The translations under genes were made by a program, and so were the position numbers. The notes below the pieces were generated by a model that was not told the origin of the DNA, made no database searches, and saw nothing but the letters and a program-made list of their open reading frames with translations. A stretch of 64,000 nt of DNA from Prorocentrum cordatum. Lineage: Eukaryota; Sar; Dinophyceae; Prorocentrales; Prorocentraceae. Shown here one piece after another: positions 53,998-63,250 of this stretch; position 1 is the stretch's first letter, and every line of letters begins with the position of its first letter. The stretch lies in assembly GCA_963575745.1 (NCBI GenBank), contig CAUYUJ010008569.1, positions 104,112 to 168,111 on the forward strand, given 5' to 3'.

Positions 53998-54560
53998 TTG
54001 GTGGCTCTCGCCTTAGCGCGGCGCACACTCGTGTCAAAAATTTGCAAGAGTTTCACGGATTGAGGGCGGGTGGCTTTCAACATGTGGTTCTCGCCTTAGC
54101 GCGGCGCACACTCGCTTTAAAGATTCGCACGAGTTTCACGGATTGAGGGCGGGTGGTTTTCAACATGTGGTTCCCGCCTTAGCGCGGCGCACATTCGTTT
54201 TAAAAGTTTGGAAGAGTTTCACAGATTGAGGGCGGGTGGTTTTCAAAATGTGGTTCTCGCCTTAGCGCCGCGCACATGCGTTTCAAGAAGTTGCACGAGT
54301 TTCACGGATTGAGGGCGAGTGGTTTTCAGAATGTGGTTCTCGCCTTAGCGCCGCGCACATTCTTTTTAAACACTTGCAAGGGCTTCACGGATTGAGGGCG
54401 GCTCCTTTTCAAAATGTGGTTATCGCCTCAGCGCCGCGCACATTCGGTTTTAAAAATTGCCAGAGCTTCACAGATTGAGGGTGGTTCCTTTTCACAATGT
54501 GGTTATCTCATTAGCGCCGCGCACATTATTTCTAAACATGTGCCAGAGCTTCACGGATTC
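53998..54560 (+). repeat. 83-bp tandem array
   Basis: Unit starts (TTTCACGGATTGAGG or CTTCACAGATTGAGG) at 54051, 54134, 54217, 54300, 54383, 54467 and 54549, a period of 82-84 bp. Each carries TGTGGTTCTCGCCTTAGCGC followed by GCGCACA and a T-rich stretch. Later units drift (CTCAGCGCCGCGC, then CATTAGCGCCGCGC). Confidence 0.9.
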
Positions 54561-55189
54561 CCATCATCAACGTACCAGTCATGGTGTTTCGCAAGATTTC
54601 AGGAACTTGCGGTTGCAACAGTTACGTTGATTCTCTGCGTTGAAGTCCTAGGAATGGCGTTCTGGCACGAGTCAGGATCGTCAAGACGCAACAGTCCGGT
54701 TGATCCGTGGTGTTGGAATCCCGAGAACAGTGTTTTAGCATGCTTCAGGGTCTCCAAACGGGTGTCTTCCAACGATGCAGTTCCATCAATGGAAGTGAAC
54801 CGTCGTATGGGGCCTTTGGAGAGGGAGCTTGGAGGGAGGGTTTACTCCAACATCGCTGATGACTCTTGGGTCTACGCTCCTCCTCCTCCTCCTCCTTTTT
54901 CTCCTCCTCCTCCTCCTCCTCCTCCTCCTCGCCCTCCCCTGCCTGCCTGCCTGCGAAGGCCGCGCGCCTCGCCGCAGCCGGCCCCCCTCCCCGCGCCGCC
55001 GCGAGGCGAACGCCATGCCGGAGTACATGGAGGAGCCGCCGCGGGGGGCCCGCGCGGCGAGCCCCCTTGCCCGGCAGGGCACTTCGGAGGCGGGGCAGGC
55101 CCCCGGGGAGGCAGCCGGGGCCTCGGTGGCGCCCAAGGTAACCGACCACGGGCGGTAATAAATCTGCGCGAACGAGATGGACACGGAGG
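54561..55189. other. No recognised gene; one possible exon
   Basis: 54580-54870 has lower GC and an open frame without a known domain. After a CTC run (54880-54930), 55013-55138 reads MPEYMEEPPRGARAASPLAR on to SVAPK before a GTAACC donor-like site at 55139. Possible but unsupported exon. Confidence 0.35.
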
Positions 55190-55790
55190 CCGAGGCCGCC
55201 TTCTAAGAAGCAGGGTGCTTCTAAGAAGCTTCCCCCCCTCCCCCTACCCCCTTTTGCGCGCCGCCAAAAATGGGTACGGAGAGAATGGGTACGATGCCCA
55301 ACAGATGTTCCTGTTCATTCTGAGCAGGACTCGCTGTCGGCGCCGCCGCGGCCTGTGTCCATTTGAGACAGAAGGCCGCCTGCCCAGCAGCGGCCGCTGT
55401 TGGTTCGGGACAACATTTGCTGTTGGGCATTGTGCCCGTTGTTTCCGTGCCCATTTCGGGCGTCCAAAATAAAGTACCACCCCCCCTGCACCTCCTCTAT
55501 TTTTATGATCCCCGTCCAACAGGATTTCATTGTGGAGGAAGGCGCGGAGGCCGCATTTTATATAATCCACGGGAAAGTTGCGGGGATCGAGGGGCGGGGC
55601 TCGAGGCAAACGGGGGTCGGTCAGAGCGCCGGATCTTGCAGGATCCAGCAGAGGCAGGATTGCATTGGCCCCGGCTTGGGCGCAAGATCGTGCGGGCGCA
55701 AGATCCTGCGGGATCTTGCAAAATCTTGCAGGATCCTGCAAAGCCTGACTGACCCGGGTCTGGATTGATCGGGGTCAGTAGATCCCCGAT
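55190..55790. repeat. Composite repeat, copy 1
   Basis: Order: family T right end (CTTCTAAGAAG ... TTTTGCGCGCCGCC), family R element, GAGCGCCGGATCTTGCAGGA, and CTTGCAGGATCCTGC palindromes ending in CCTGACTGACCCGGGTCTGG and CAGTAGATCCCCGA. The same order recurs at 57760-58484. Confidence 0.7.
55262..55465. mobile_element. Family R TIR element, copy 2
   Basis: AAAATGGGTACGGAGAGAAT at the left, CCCATTTCGGGCGTCCA at the right, with the GCGGCCGCTGTTGG core. The outermost left bases are replaced by the family T tail. Confidence 0.8.
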
Positions 55791-56139
55791 CGTTTTAGCC
55801 TTTTTGGTCCTCCTGGGAGGCCCTCGTCGCCACCGCTGGATTCGCCTCGAAGTCCTGGTCAGGACGCGCCCCGTGAGAGGTCCGGGGCACAGCGGTATCG
55901 GTACCTGTTCGTATCCCCAGGGCCAGCCCCAGCAGGCGGATCCAGCCGTGTCCACGAGAGGCCTCTGCCCAGAGGGCCAAGAAGGCCCAAAGACCTCGAC
56001 CCTCGAGGATGTCCTCGATCCTCGGGCCTTGCGCTCCTCCACAGCAGTCACCAGTTCTTTGGGCCGCCAGAGGTCCCGGTCCTCTTCCCAGAGGTCCCTC
56101 AAAGGTAACCCTTGGCCATGGCTCGTGTCGACTCCTCTG
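55791..56139. other. No gene recognised
   Basis: Mixed composition; CCTCGACCCTCGAGGATGTC near 55996 is a local palindrome. Nothing else seen. Confidence 0.4.
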
Positions 56140-56345
56140 GCTCGACTCGGTTCCGATGTCCATCGACTCCGATTCCGATTGGATGCGGCCTCGGGTTCAG
56201 ACGGAGGTCGGCTTCTCCATGGGGGCCTGGCTAGACTGCCGATCTCCGCCGGATCGACTCCCCCCGCATTGGCTGCCGATTTCCGCCGACCCGCTTCAAT
56301 TCGATCGCCGATCCGGATTATCGATTCGATTCTGGGCTCTCTTGC
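56140..56345. repeat. GCCGATTTCCGCCGA dispersed repeat
   Basis: GGCTGCCGATTTCCGCCGA, TCGCCGATCCGG, TCGATTCGATTCTGGGCTCT match 23400-23620 in the intron of the aspartate-dehydrogenase-like gene. A weaker relative is near 61600-61750. Confidence 0.6.
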
Positions 56346-56351
56346 CCCATG

Positions 56352-56550
56352 GCTCGGGCCGGACGAAAGGGGGGGATTGGGAAAGGGGGGATTACGAAAT
56401 TTGCTGCATGCAGCTGGTTTCGGCCTCACCCAGGGGCCCATTCCTCGATACATAGCCGCCTCCGGCGCCGGGAGGCGCCGGGAAAATCAGCTACGTGAGC
56501 TGATTCTCAAACCCCTCTTTGCTATCCCCTCCTTTTCGCCGGACCCGACC
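56352..56550. mobile_element. TIR element, CTGCATGCAGCTGG type, copy 2
   Basis: Parallels 17425-17615: GGACGAAAGGGGGGGATTGG, TGCTGCATGCAGCTGGTTTC, GGGCCCATTCCTCGAT, and AGCTACGTGAGCTGATTCTC near the right end. Confidence 0.65.
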
Positions 56551-56743
56551 CATGGCGCAGGCCGAAAGATTCGCCCCGCTCGCTCCCAGGCGAAGCCACG
56601 TCGTGTCGGGCTGACCTCGCCAAGGAGCCTGAACGTGGCGGGCCACCCCACGGGCAGCCTGCTATCGCTCGGCGCCCGTGTGGAAGCGAGGTTTTGGTCA
56701 GAGGCGAGGTGGTTTTGTTTGCCTCTTACCACGGGCACGAGTG

Positions 56744-56882
56744 CTAAGTCGGGCACGTCCCTCTACAGGAGGAGTATTCAAAGCAGTCAAAAGTAGTCTG
56801 GGGACGAGTTCTGACTATGGTTGGAGATGTTTGGGGCTATTTCTCATGTTTCGCCCAAAATCCGCCTGTCGGAGGACATGCC
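56744..56882. mobile_element. M1 family TIR element, copy F, right end truncated
   Basis: CTAAGTCGGGCACGTCCCTC with TACAGGAGGA, interior AGTAGTCTGGGGACGAG, and right part CCGCCTGTCGGAGGACATGC. The last ~11 bases of the right terminus are missing where a 175-bp repeat begins. Confidence 0.75.
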
Positions 56883-56888
56883 AAGAGA

Positions 56889-57063
56889 CCCTGCCAAGAA
56901 ACCCTGCCTGCCTCCAGGGTGCCCTGGGCTTCTTGGGTGTCGATGGCCTTGCGACGGAGAGCGCGACGTGCCCACGCCAAAAGTCCATGGACGTCCTGTT
57001 CTGGGGTCTCAGGGCTGGGTTTCCTGTGGAAGGTTTCTTGTGGTCGGGCCTCCACTGTCGTGC
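56889..57063. repeat. Dispersed 175-bp repeat, copy 2
   Basis: Counterpart of 49563-49735. It begins 6 bases after the truncated M1 copy F, suggesting it inserted into or replaced that end. Confidence 0.75.
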
Positions 57064-57149
57064 CTCTTCCGTGTGAGCTCCCGCGCTCCGCAGCCCCGTG
57101 CCGCCGACGGCCCCAGAAGCCAGGAGCAGCCACGGCGATCGAGGTGAAG

Positions 57150-57345
57150 CGATGCGGTCGAGGAGGATCGAGGAGGATCGGGGAGGAGGAGGAACAGGAG
57201 GAGGAGGAGGAGGAGGATCGAGGAGGATCGAGGAGGATCGAGGAGGAGGAGGAGGAGGAGGATCGAGGAGGAGGAGGAGGATCGAGGAGGATCGAGGAGG
57301 ATCGAGGAGGATCGAGGAGGAGGAGGAGGAGGAGGAGGAGGAGGA
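57150..57345 (+). repeat. (GGATCGAGGA)n / (GGA)n tract
   Basis: GGATCGAGGA decamers mixed with GGA triplets. 57346-57675 is GC-rich with GGCGAGGGCCCCG and CGGACGGCCG near-repeats and no supported gene. Confidence 0.85.
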
Positions 57346-57812
57346 GCCTGTCGCTCCGCCGATGCTGGCCCACCGCGCTTCGGCGCGACGCGCCGGCCAC
57401 GTCCTGGCCCCCGAGCGTCCACGCCCGCCGATCTTTCGCCCGAGGCCCGGACCCTCCCCCCCTCGCGCCGCGAGCAGGTCCTGATAGGGGAGCCCCGCGG
57501 CCGTGCGCGGCCTTCGCCGGGGCCCTCGCCGGGCCCCGAGGCGCGGCGAGGCCGCGGACGGCCGCGGACGGCCCGGCGAGGGCCCCGCGGACGGCCGCGG
57601 GGGCCCGGCGAGGGCCCCGAGGACTCCGACGGCGACGCGGGGGACTCGGCACGAACGACATGTCGGCAACGCGCAGAGGGGGGGTAGGGGGGAGGGGGGA
57701 AGGCTCCTCAGAGGCACCCCTGCTTCTGAGGAGGTGCGGGCCTGCTCTGTAGACGTGAGGCCGAGGCCTTCTAAGAAGCAGGGTGTTTCCTCCCCCTACC
57801 CCCTTTTGCGCG

Positions 57813-58021
57813 CCGCCAGAAATGGGTACGGAGAGAATGGGTACGATGCCCAACAGTGGTCCCTTGTTCATTTTGAACCGGACTCGCTGTCGGTGTCGCC
57901 GCGGCCTGTGTGCACACGTGAGACGGAAGGCCGCCTGCCCAACGGCGGCCGCTGTCGGTCTGGGACAACGTGTGTTGTTGGGCATGGTGCCCAGTTGTTC
58001 CGTACCCGTTCCGGGCGTCCA
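57813..58021. mobile_element. Family R TIR element, copy 3
   Basis: AGAAATGGGTACGGAGAGAA at the left, CCCGTTCCGGGCGTCCA at the right. About 209 bp, as in copy 1. Confidence 0.8.
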
Positions 58022-58151
58022 GAGGGCCGAGCTTGCCTTGGGGCAGCCGGGGCTCTCCGGAGGCGGGGGTCGATGCAGGCGGGGGTCCGTCGGAGCGCCG
58101 GATCCTGCAGGACCCTGCAGGGCCAGGGTCGGCCGCGCGCGCGCGCAGCGG

Positions 58152-58375
58152 GGGGTAATGGGGGGAGGGGGGAAGGCTCCTCAGAAGGGGAGGGGAGGGG
58201 AGGGGAGGGGGGCAGGAGCCAGGGGGGAGGGGGGAAGGCTCCGCAGAAGCACCCCTGCTTCTCAGAAGATGCGGGCCTCGTCTGTAGGTGTAAGGCCGGC
58301 GCCTTCTATAGGAAGCAGCCTTCTTCTAGGAAGCGTTCCCCCCTCCCCCATTATACTCCCTTGTGCGCGCCGCCG
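58152..58375. mobile_element. Family T element inserted in the composite repeat
   Basis: GGGGGGTAATGGGGGGAGGG with GGAAGGCTCCTCAGAAG at the left mirrors CTTCTAGGAAGCGTTCCCCC with CTCCCCCATTATACTCCC at the right. A GGGGA run (58178-58210) is an internal expansion. It separates two blocks that are contiguous at 55650-55710. Confidence 0.7.
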
Positions 58376-58490
58376 TCAGGAGTTCCCTGACCCAGGCTTG
58401 CGCGCAGGCTCTTGCAGGATCCTGCTGGATCCTGCAAGAGCCTGACTGTCCCGGGTCTGGATGGACCCGGGTCAGCAGATCCCCGAGGAA

Positions 58491-58763
58491 GCCAGGGGCC
58501 CCTCCTCGAGAAGGTCGGATGTCTCCGGGGAGGGCCCAGCTTGAGGAGCGATCGAGAGATATTGGCGCCCCGCCCTCGGCGAGAGCAGCAGATGCGCCCA
58601 CGACAGCAGCAAGGTTCAGGGATGGCGCAGTGGCCAGCGACCACCCGCGAGCTGTCGAGTTGGGTTGCCGGCCGCGCGGTGGCAGTGCTCCGGGGGGGGG
58701 GCGGGAGCCGAGGGGCCAGGGGTGCGGTGGAGCTGTCGAGTGTGTCTCGTCTTGCGGCTCTTG
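58491..58763. other. No gene recognised
   Basis: GC-rich DNA between the composite repeat and a family P element. Confidence 0.4.
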
Positions 58764-58966
58764 TCGGCGGCGAGCGGGGGGGGGAAATGAGAAGGAGGAG
58801 GCCTTCTCAGAAGGCGGCGCGCCTTCTCAGAAGCCCTCGCGCCGTCGGAGACGTTTCCTGTGTCTTCGGGGGAGGCTTGGAGATGGCTTCTCAGGAGGCC
58901 CAGGGAGCGTCCGAGCATTCTGAGAAGGCTTGCCCCTTCTCACTTCCCACCCGGACTCGCCGCCAA
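58764..58966. mobile_element. Family P palindromic TIR element, intact copy
   Basis: TCGGCGGCGAGC ... AAATGAGAAGGAGGAGGCCT with TCTCAGAAGG at the left and CATTCTGAGAAGG ... CTTCTCACTTCCC ... CTCGCCGCCAA at the right. TCTTG flanks both ends (58759-58763 and 58967-58971). 203 bp. Confidence 0.8.
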
Positions 58967-58971
58967 TCTTG

Positions 58972-59469
58972 CTCTTGCCTGCCGTTCTTGCCCGCTGGTT
59001 GTCCTTCTATATTCGCTGCTACTTCGTGTTGCCTGTGACCTGACCCTCAGTCAGAAGTTTCGTCCTCCCACTCCTCCCTGCACCCCCCCCACTCTCCGGA
59101 GGTCCCCAGAGCCTCCTGGAGGCACCTGGAGGCCCCAGGGGACTCCAGAGGCCCCCGGCAGCGCAAGAGGGCCCAAAGAGTCCAAGAATCTCAATCCTTC
59201 CCCCCCCCCCTCCCGTCCCGCCTCCTCCTGCGCTCCAGCCTCCCCGCCTCCGAGCGGCTCCAGGCAGAGGGCCGCCCCGAGGGGTGACGCGCCGAGTGCC
59301 GCGCGCCGCGCAGGGGGGCCGCACCGCGGCCAGCCCTTCGGGGGCGGAGGGGGTCTCCCGCGCCCCGCGCGGCCCCGCTGCCCCCCGCGGCCCTCGCGGC
59401 CCGCCCGGGGCGCTCCTCGCTGCCGCGCGGCCTCCCTGCGGGGCCCCGCGCTCAGGGACGCCCGAGCGG
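58972..59469. other. No gene recognised
   Basis: GGAGGCACCTGGAGGCCCC-type near-repeats at 59100-59165, then very GC-rich DNA to 59469. No domain seen. Confidence 0.4.
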
Positions 59470-59575
59470 AGGGGGAGGGGGAGGAGGGGGAGGAGGGGGA
59501 GGAGGAGGAGGAGGAGGAGGAGGAGGAGGAGGAGGAGGAGGAGGAGGAGGAGGAGAGGAGGAGGAGGAGGAGGAA
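59470..59575 (+). repeat. (GGA)n microsatellite
   Basis: GGA runs after three GGGGAGGA units. Confidence 0.9.
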
Positions 59576-59689
59576 GGGGGCGCGGCGAAGCCCGAAAGGT
59601 TACTTGGACCTCACGCCTGTTCTGTCCAGCGCTGTTTGAAGAAGTCGGCGGCGGTGGAGGGGGGGAGGCGGGGGGGAGGACAAGGGAAA

Positions 59690-59851
59690 GACTCGGCCAA
59701 GAAAAGTGTGGCTAGGCTGACCTCGGCCAGGCTGAACCGGGGCCAGGCTTGTCTCGGCCAGGCATGGCTGAATTCGGCCCAGGGCGAATTCAGCGTTGCC
59801 GAGCCCAGCCTGGCCGAGTTCAGTCTGGCCGAAGTCTTTCCATGCCGAGTT
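59690..59851. repeat. CTCGGCCAGGCTGAA inverted minisatellite
   Basis: CTCGGCCAGGCTGAAC, CTCGGCCAGGCATGGCTG on the left half and CTGGCCGAGTTCAGTCTGGC on the right half are inverted partners of a short degenerate repeat. Confidence 0.65.
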
Positions 59852-60070
59852 GTCCAGCAGTGGCGGCGCGTGACCAAAGGATGTTCTAAGAACCTGTTGT
59901 GGTTTGCACGAGATGATCTTAGAACCTGCGTGGCTGAAACTGTATTGTGTTTTATTACATCTGGTTTCTGTGATACGAGCATTGGCTATGTTCTAAGATC
60001 ATTAGTTGGCTTTAAGAACATATCATGGCAGGCCTACAGCAGTGCCAGGACGGTCGGTCCCTGCTCAAAG
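59852..60070. mobile_element. Family S TIR element, copy 3
   Basis: CCAGCAGTGGCGGCGCGT, then GACCAAAGGATGTTCTAAGA; distal TTTAAGAACATATCATGGCA with GGCCTAC. Ends GGACGGTCGGTCCCTGCTC. The most diverged copy. Confidence 0.7.
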
Positions 60071-60144
60071 TTTGGTTGCTGTCAGATTGGGGGGGAGCGG
60101 GGACGGGGGAGGAGTGGGGGCGAGGGGGGACATGCATGCAAAGT

Positions 60145-60450
60145 CAACGCCGAGACGGAGGAGGAGGGAGGGAGGGAGGGAGGGAGGGAGGGAGGGAGGG
60201 GGGAGGGAGGGAGGAGGGAGGGAGGGGAGGGAGGGAGGGAGGAGGGGGAGGGAGGGGGAGGGAGGAGGGAGGGAGGGGGAGGGCGGGAGGGAGGGAGGGT
60301 GGAGGGTGGGAGGAGGGAGGGAGGGAGGGAGGGAGGGAGGAGGGAGGGAGGGAGGGAGGGAGGGAGGAGGAGGAGGAGGAGGAGAGGAGGAGGAGGAGGA
60401 GGAGGAGGAGGAGGAGGAGGAGGAGGAGGAGGAGGAGGAGGAGGAGGGGC
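60145..60450 (+). repeat. (GGGA)n then (GGA)n
   Basis: GGGA tetramers with GGA insertions to about 60365, then GGA triplets. The repeated GGG runs could form G-quadruplexes. Confidence 0.9.
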
Positions 60451-60999
60451 TGGGGGAACTGCCCTGCAGGCAAATCTGACCGAGCCCACGGTGAGGCGCC
60501 TCCTCGGCGGGCCGCGGCGAGGGCGAGGGGCCTTCCTCCCCCCGAGCCTCCGGGCGCCATGCCGCCAGCGCAGCCGGCCAAGTCGGGCGCCGTCGGCGGC
60601 GGGCGCCGGCAGGCGCAGCCGCCCTGGGCGGGGCCCAGAGATCCTGGCGGCTCAAGCTCAGAGCCCCGAAACACTTTTTTGTTTTTTGGTCTGCGGGTCG
60701 AGAGCGAGCCTCTTCCGGTTAAGAGCCAGGCGGGCCGCGCAAAGCACGAATTGGGGAGACGGAGCGCGGGCGGGCGGGGCCTCAGGCGGCCGGAGCAGAG
60801 CCCCGAAACACGCAGGGGTACACACACAGCTCACGTCGAAGTATTCGAAGAGTCTGTGATTTTTTGTTGCTTGGGGGGCCAGGATCCTGTGATTTCTGGT
60901 GGTTCTGTCCTGGGCCTCTCTGCCTGGCCACTAGGGGGACAGGAGCAGTTAGAAACGAGCACAATCAGAAATGAGCACGATTAGACATGAACGACGTGT
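60451..60999. other. No recognised gene
   Basis: 60480-60660 is GC-rich and could hold an exon (GCCATGCCGCCAGCGC start), but no domain is visible. GAGAGCGAGCCTCTTCCGGT (60700) recurs at 62510 as GAGAGCGAACCTCTTCCGCT. Confidence 0.35.
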
Positions 61000-61003
61000 G
61001 ACT

Positions 61004-61205
61004 CGGGTCAGGGCTAACTCGGGTTCGTTTTTCGGGAATGCGAGCCCGAGCTACCCCGGGCCCGAGCTACCCCGGATGATTCGGGCGTCCAGAGCCCCAA
61101 ATCGTCCAGGGTAACTCGGGTCAGGGCTAACTCGGGGCTCGTGTTGCGGGGATGCGAGCCCGAGCGGCCCCGGGCCCGAGCTGCCCCGGACAATTCGGGC
61201 GCCCG
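61004..61205 (+). repeat. Two-copy tandem repeat of about 107 bp
   Basis: AACTCGGGTCAGGGCTAACT, GATGCGAGCCCGAGC, CCCCGGGCCCGAGCT and ATTCGGGCG occur twice in order. Confidence 0.8.
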
Positions 61206-61817
61206 GCGAGTTTCTCGAGCCGGGCACCTCCGCTGAAGCTCGGGCCCCAGGGGGCCTCCGCGGAGCGACCCGGCTCGAAAGCAAGGACGCGGAAGGGTGG
61301 GGCCCAGGGGCCCGGCCGTGGCCGTTTGCCATGTTATTGTTTTTTGTCTTTGCGAGGTCGGATCTCAGGGCGGGCCCATTTTGATCCGATCGATCCGATT
61401 CCACATCGATCGGGGACGGAAAAAAGGGGGGTGATGACTAGGGGGGGTGGATATCATGGCGGGGGCCATGATATTTCCCCAGATTTCATGGCGCCTCTTC
61501 ATATTTCATTACGTCCCTGGCCCCCCCGCTGGGCCGCGCACATGCCGCTGGTCATGATTTGCACCCCCCCTCTTGGACACCCCCTCTTCGCCGCCCCCGA
61601 ATCGAGCCCAGCCGGCTCGATGCGAGCAGGTTCCAGTGTTCCGGCGATCCAGTGCGGCTCGGTGTTTGCGTGGCGACTTTGTGCATCTTGGCCCGGCCGA
61701 GCCCGAGCCGACGCGCATTCCGATGCGATACGGTTTCTCCGACTCGGCGTTGATTGGTCTTTGCCTGGGGGCGCGGCCATTTTTTTCGAAGAACATGAGG
61801 CTGCACAAACGTAAACT
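61206..61817. other. No recognised gene
   Basis: Includes GATCCGATCGATCCGATTCC-type DNA at 61382 and a weak relative of the 56140 repeat near 61600-61750. Confidence 0.4.
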
Positions 61818-61956
61818 GTTGGAGGTCCGCGCGGATGGCTTGGATCGGCGCTGGGGCCCCCCTGGCGGCGCCTCCAGCGCCGTCCTGGCGCGCTCCACGC
61901 GCCAGGGAGGGGGGCCAGCTCCGATCCAAGAAATCCGGTCGGACCTCCAATACAGG
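61818..61956. mobile_element. TIR element with TTGGAGGTCC termini
   Basis: GTTGGAGGTCCGCGCGGATG with CTTGGATCGGCGCTGGGG; the complement of the right end reads ATTGGAGGTCCGACCGGATT with CTTGGATCGGAGCTGG. Inverted over about 50 bases; the centre contains CCAGCGCCGTCCTGGCGCGC. Confidence 0.75.
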
Positions 61957-62120
61957 GCTGGGCCTAAGCGCCGTGTTGCTGGACTTCGGCTGTGTCTTGT
62001 TTTTCGTTAGGGCAGGCGGGTACAGCAAATCAGGCTGAGCAAAAACGAACAGCAAGACGAAAACAGCACGAAGAACAAAGTTTAGGTCCAGCCCTGCTCC
62101 AGCAGGTTGTTTTTATATCG

Positions 62121-62296
62121 TTAAGTCGGGCATGTCCCTCTAACAGGAGGCATATGTTTAAGGAAAAGTCTTAAAAAAGAGAAAAACATAGTCTGGGGAC
62201 CATGTTTTGACTGTTTTGGACCATTGCCGGAACTTGCTTGACTATTCTGAATCTGTCGCCCAAGACCCCCCCTGTGGGAGGGCATGCCCCACCTAA
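62121..62296. mobile_element. M1 family TIR element, copy G
   Basis: TTAAGTCGGGCATGTCCCTC with TAACAGGAGG, interior ATAGTCTGGGGACCATGTTT, and right end GGGAGGGCATGCCCCACCTA with A. Longer than the others (176 bp) through an extra A-rich stretch. No duplication visible. Confidence 0.8.
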
Positions 62297-62297
62297 G

Positions 62298-62842
62298 AGC
62301 GTGTCGTCGTCTGCTCCTCGGGCCTCGGCTGTGCGCAGGAGGGGCCCCTTTGCTCTCGCCCGAGGGGGGCCTCGGGCGCCCCGGGCCTCCGAGGGGGGCC
62401 TGCGGGCAGCAGCGGAGGCACGGGGGGCCGCAGGGCCGCGCCGCAGTGCCGAGGCAACGGCGGCGCGGCTCGGCGCGGGGCAGAGCAAAACGAAACGTTT
62501 GTTGGTCGGCGGGGCGAGAGCGAACCTCTTCCGCTGAAAGCTAGGCGGGCTACGTACAGAGCAAAACAAAGCAGGCAGAGCAAAGCGAGGCACAAGACGA
62601 AACCGAAGCGAAAAGCTACGTTCAGGCCCAGCCCTGCCCTCGGGCAGGTTTTTTATGTCGTCGTCTGCTCCTCGGGCCTCGGCGGCGCGCAGGAGTGGCC
62701 CTTTCCTGTGTTGCCCGAGGGGGGCCTCGGGCGCCCCAGGCCTCCGAGGGGGGCCTGCGGCAGCATGCAGGCGATTTATAGGGCCCGAGGGCCGCGCCGC
62801 ACCGCCGAGGCAGCGGTGGCGCGGCTCGATGTGGGGCCCAGG
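62298..62842 (+). repeat. Direct duplication of about 190 bp
   Basis: 62303-62490 and 62657-62842 share GTCGTCGTCTGCTCCTCGGG, GCCCGAGGGGGGCCTCGGGC and CGAGGGGGGCCTGCGG in order. The 165 bases between contain GAGCAAAACGAAACG-type purine-rich words also seen near 62040-62090. Confidence 0.75.
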
Positions 62843-62849
62843 CCTGCTC

Positions 62850-62985
62850 CTCCTGCTCCTCCTCCTCCTCCTCCTCCTCCTCCTCCTCCTCCTCCTCCTC
62901 CTCGTCCTCCTCCTCCTCCTCGTCCTCCTCCTCCTCCTCCTCCTCCTCCTCCTCCTCCTCCTCCTCCTCCTCCTCCTCCTCCTTA
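62850..62985 (+). repeat. (CTC)n microsatellite
   Basis: CTC triplets with two CGTCCT interruptions. Confidence 0.9.
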
Positions 62986-63037
62986 TTCTCTGCACGCCGT
63001 CGGCGGCGATGCGTCGCCGACGCTGGGAAGGCTTCGG

Positions 63038-63250
63038 GTTGCGCACAGACGGCCCCCAAGGTTGTCCTGGCTGGCCCGAACGGTGCCCCCGAGTCGTCCG
63101 CGGCGGCCACAGCACCCAAGCCAAGAGGCACCGAGCGCCCCCAGTGGTGCTGCCGGAGGCGGCGCCAGGGTGCTGAGACCGCCACGGACTACGCGGGCCC
63201 GTTGTTGAGGCCAGCTAGGGACCACCTTGGGGCGGCTGTCTGCGCGCAGC
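63038..63250. mobile_element. TIR element with GCGCACAGACGGC termini
   Basis: GGTTGCGCACAGACGGCCCC with CAAGGTTGTCCTGGCTGGCC; the complement of the right end reads GGCTGCGCGCAGACAGCCGC with AAGGTGGTCCCTAGCTGGCC. Inverted over about 50 bases. Single copy in this window. Confidence 0.7.

Larger units (their letters stand above)
57676..58490. repeat. Composite repeat, copy 2, with insertion
   Basis: Family T element (57676-57812), family R element (57813-58021), GAGCGCCGGATCCTGCAGGA (58093), then an inserted family T element, then CTTGCAGGATCCTGCTGG and CCTGACTGTCCCGGGTCTGG to CAGCAGATCCCCGA. The same order as 55190-55790 apart from the insertion. Confidence 0.7.

Noticed and set aside
53998-54560. 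CRISPR-like array
   Set aside because: The 83-bp units are contiguous and diverge along their whole length, with no short repeat plus unique spacer pattern.
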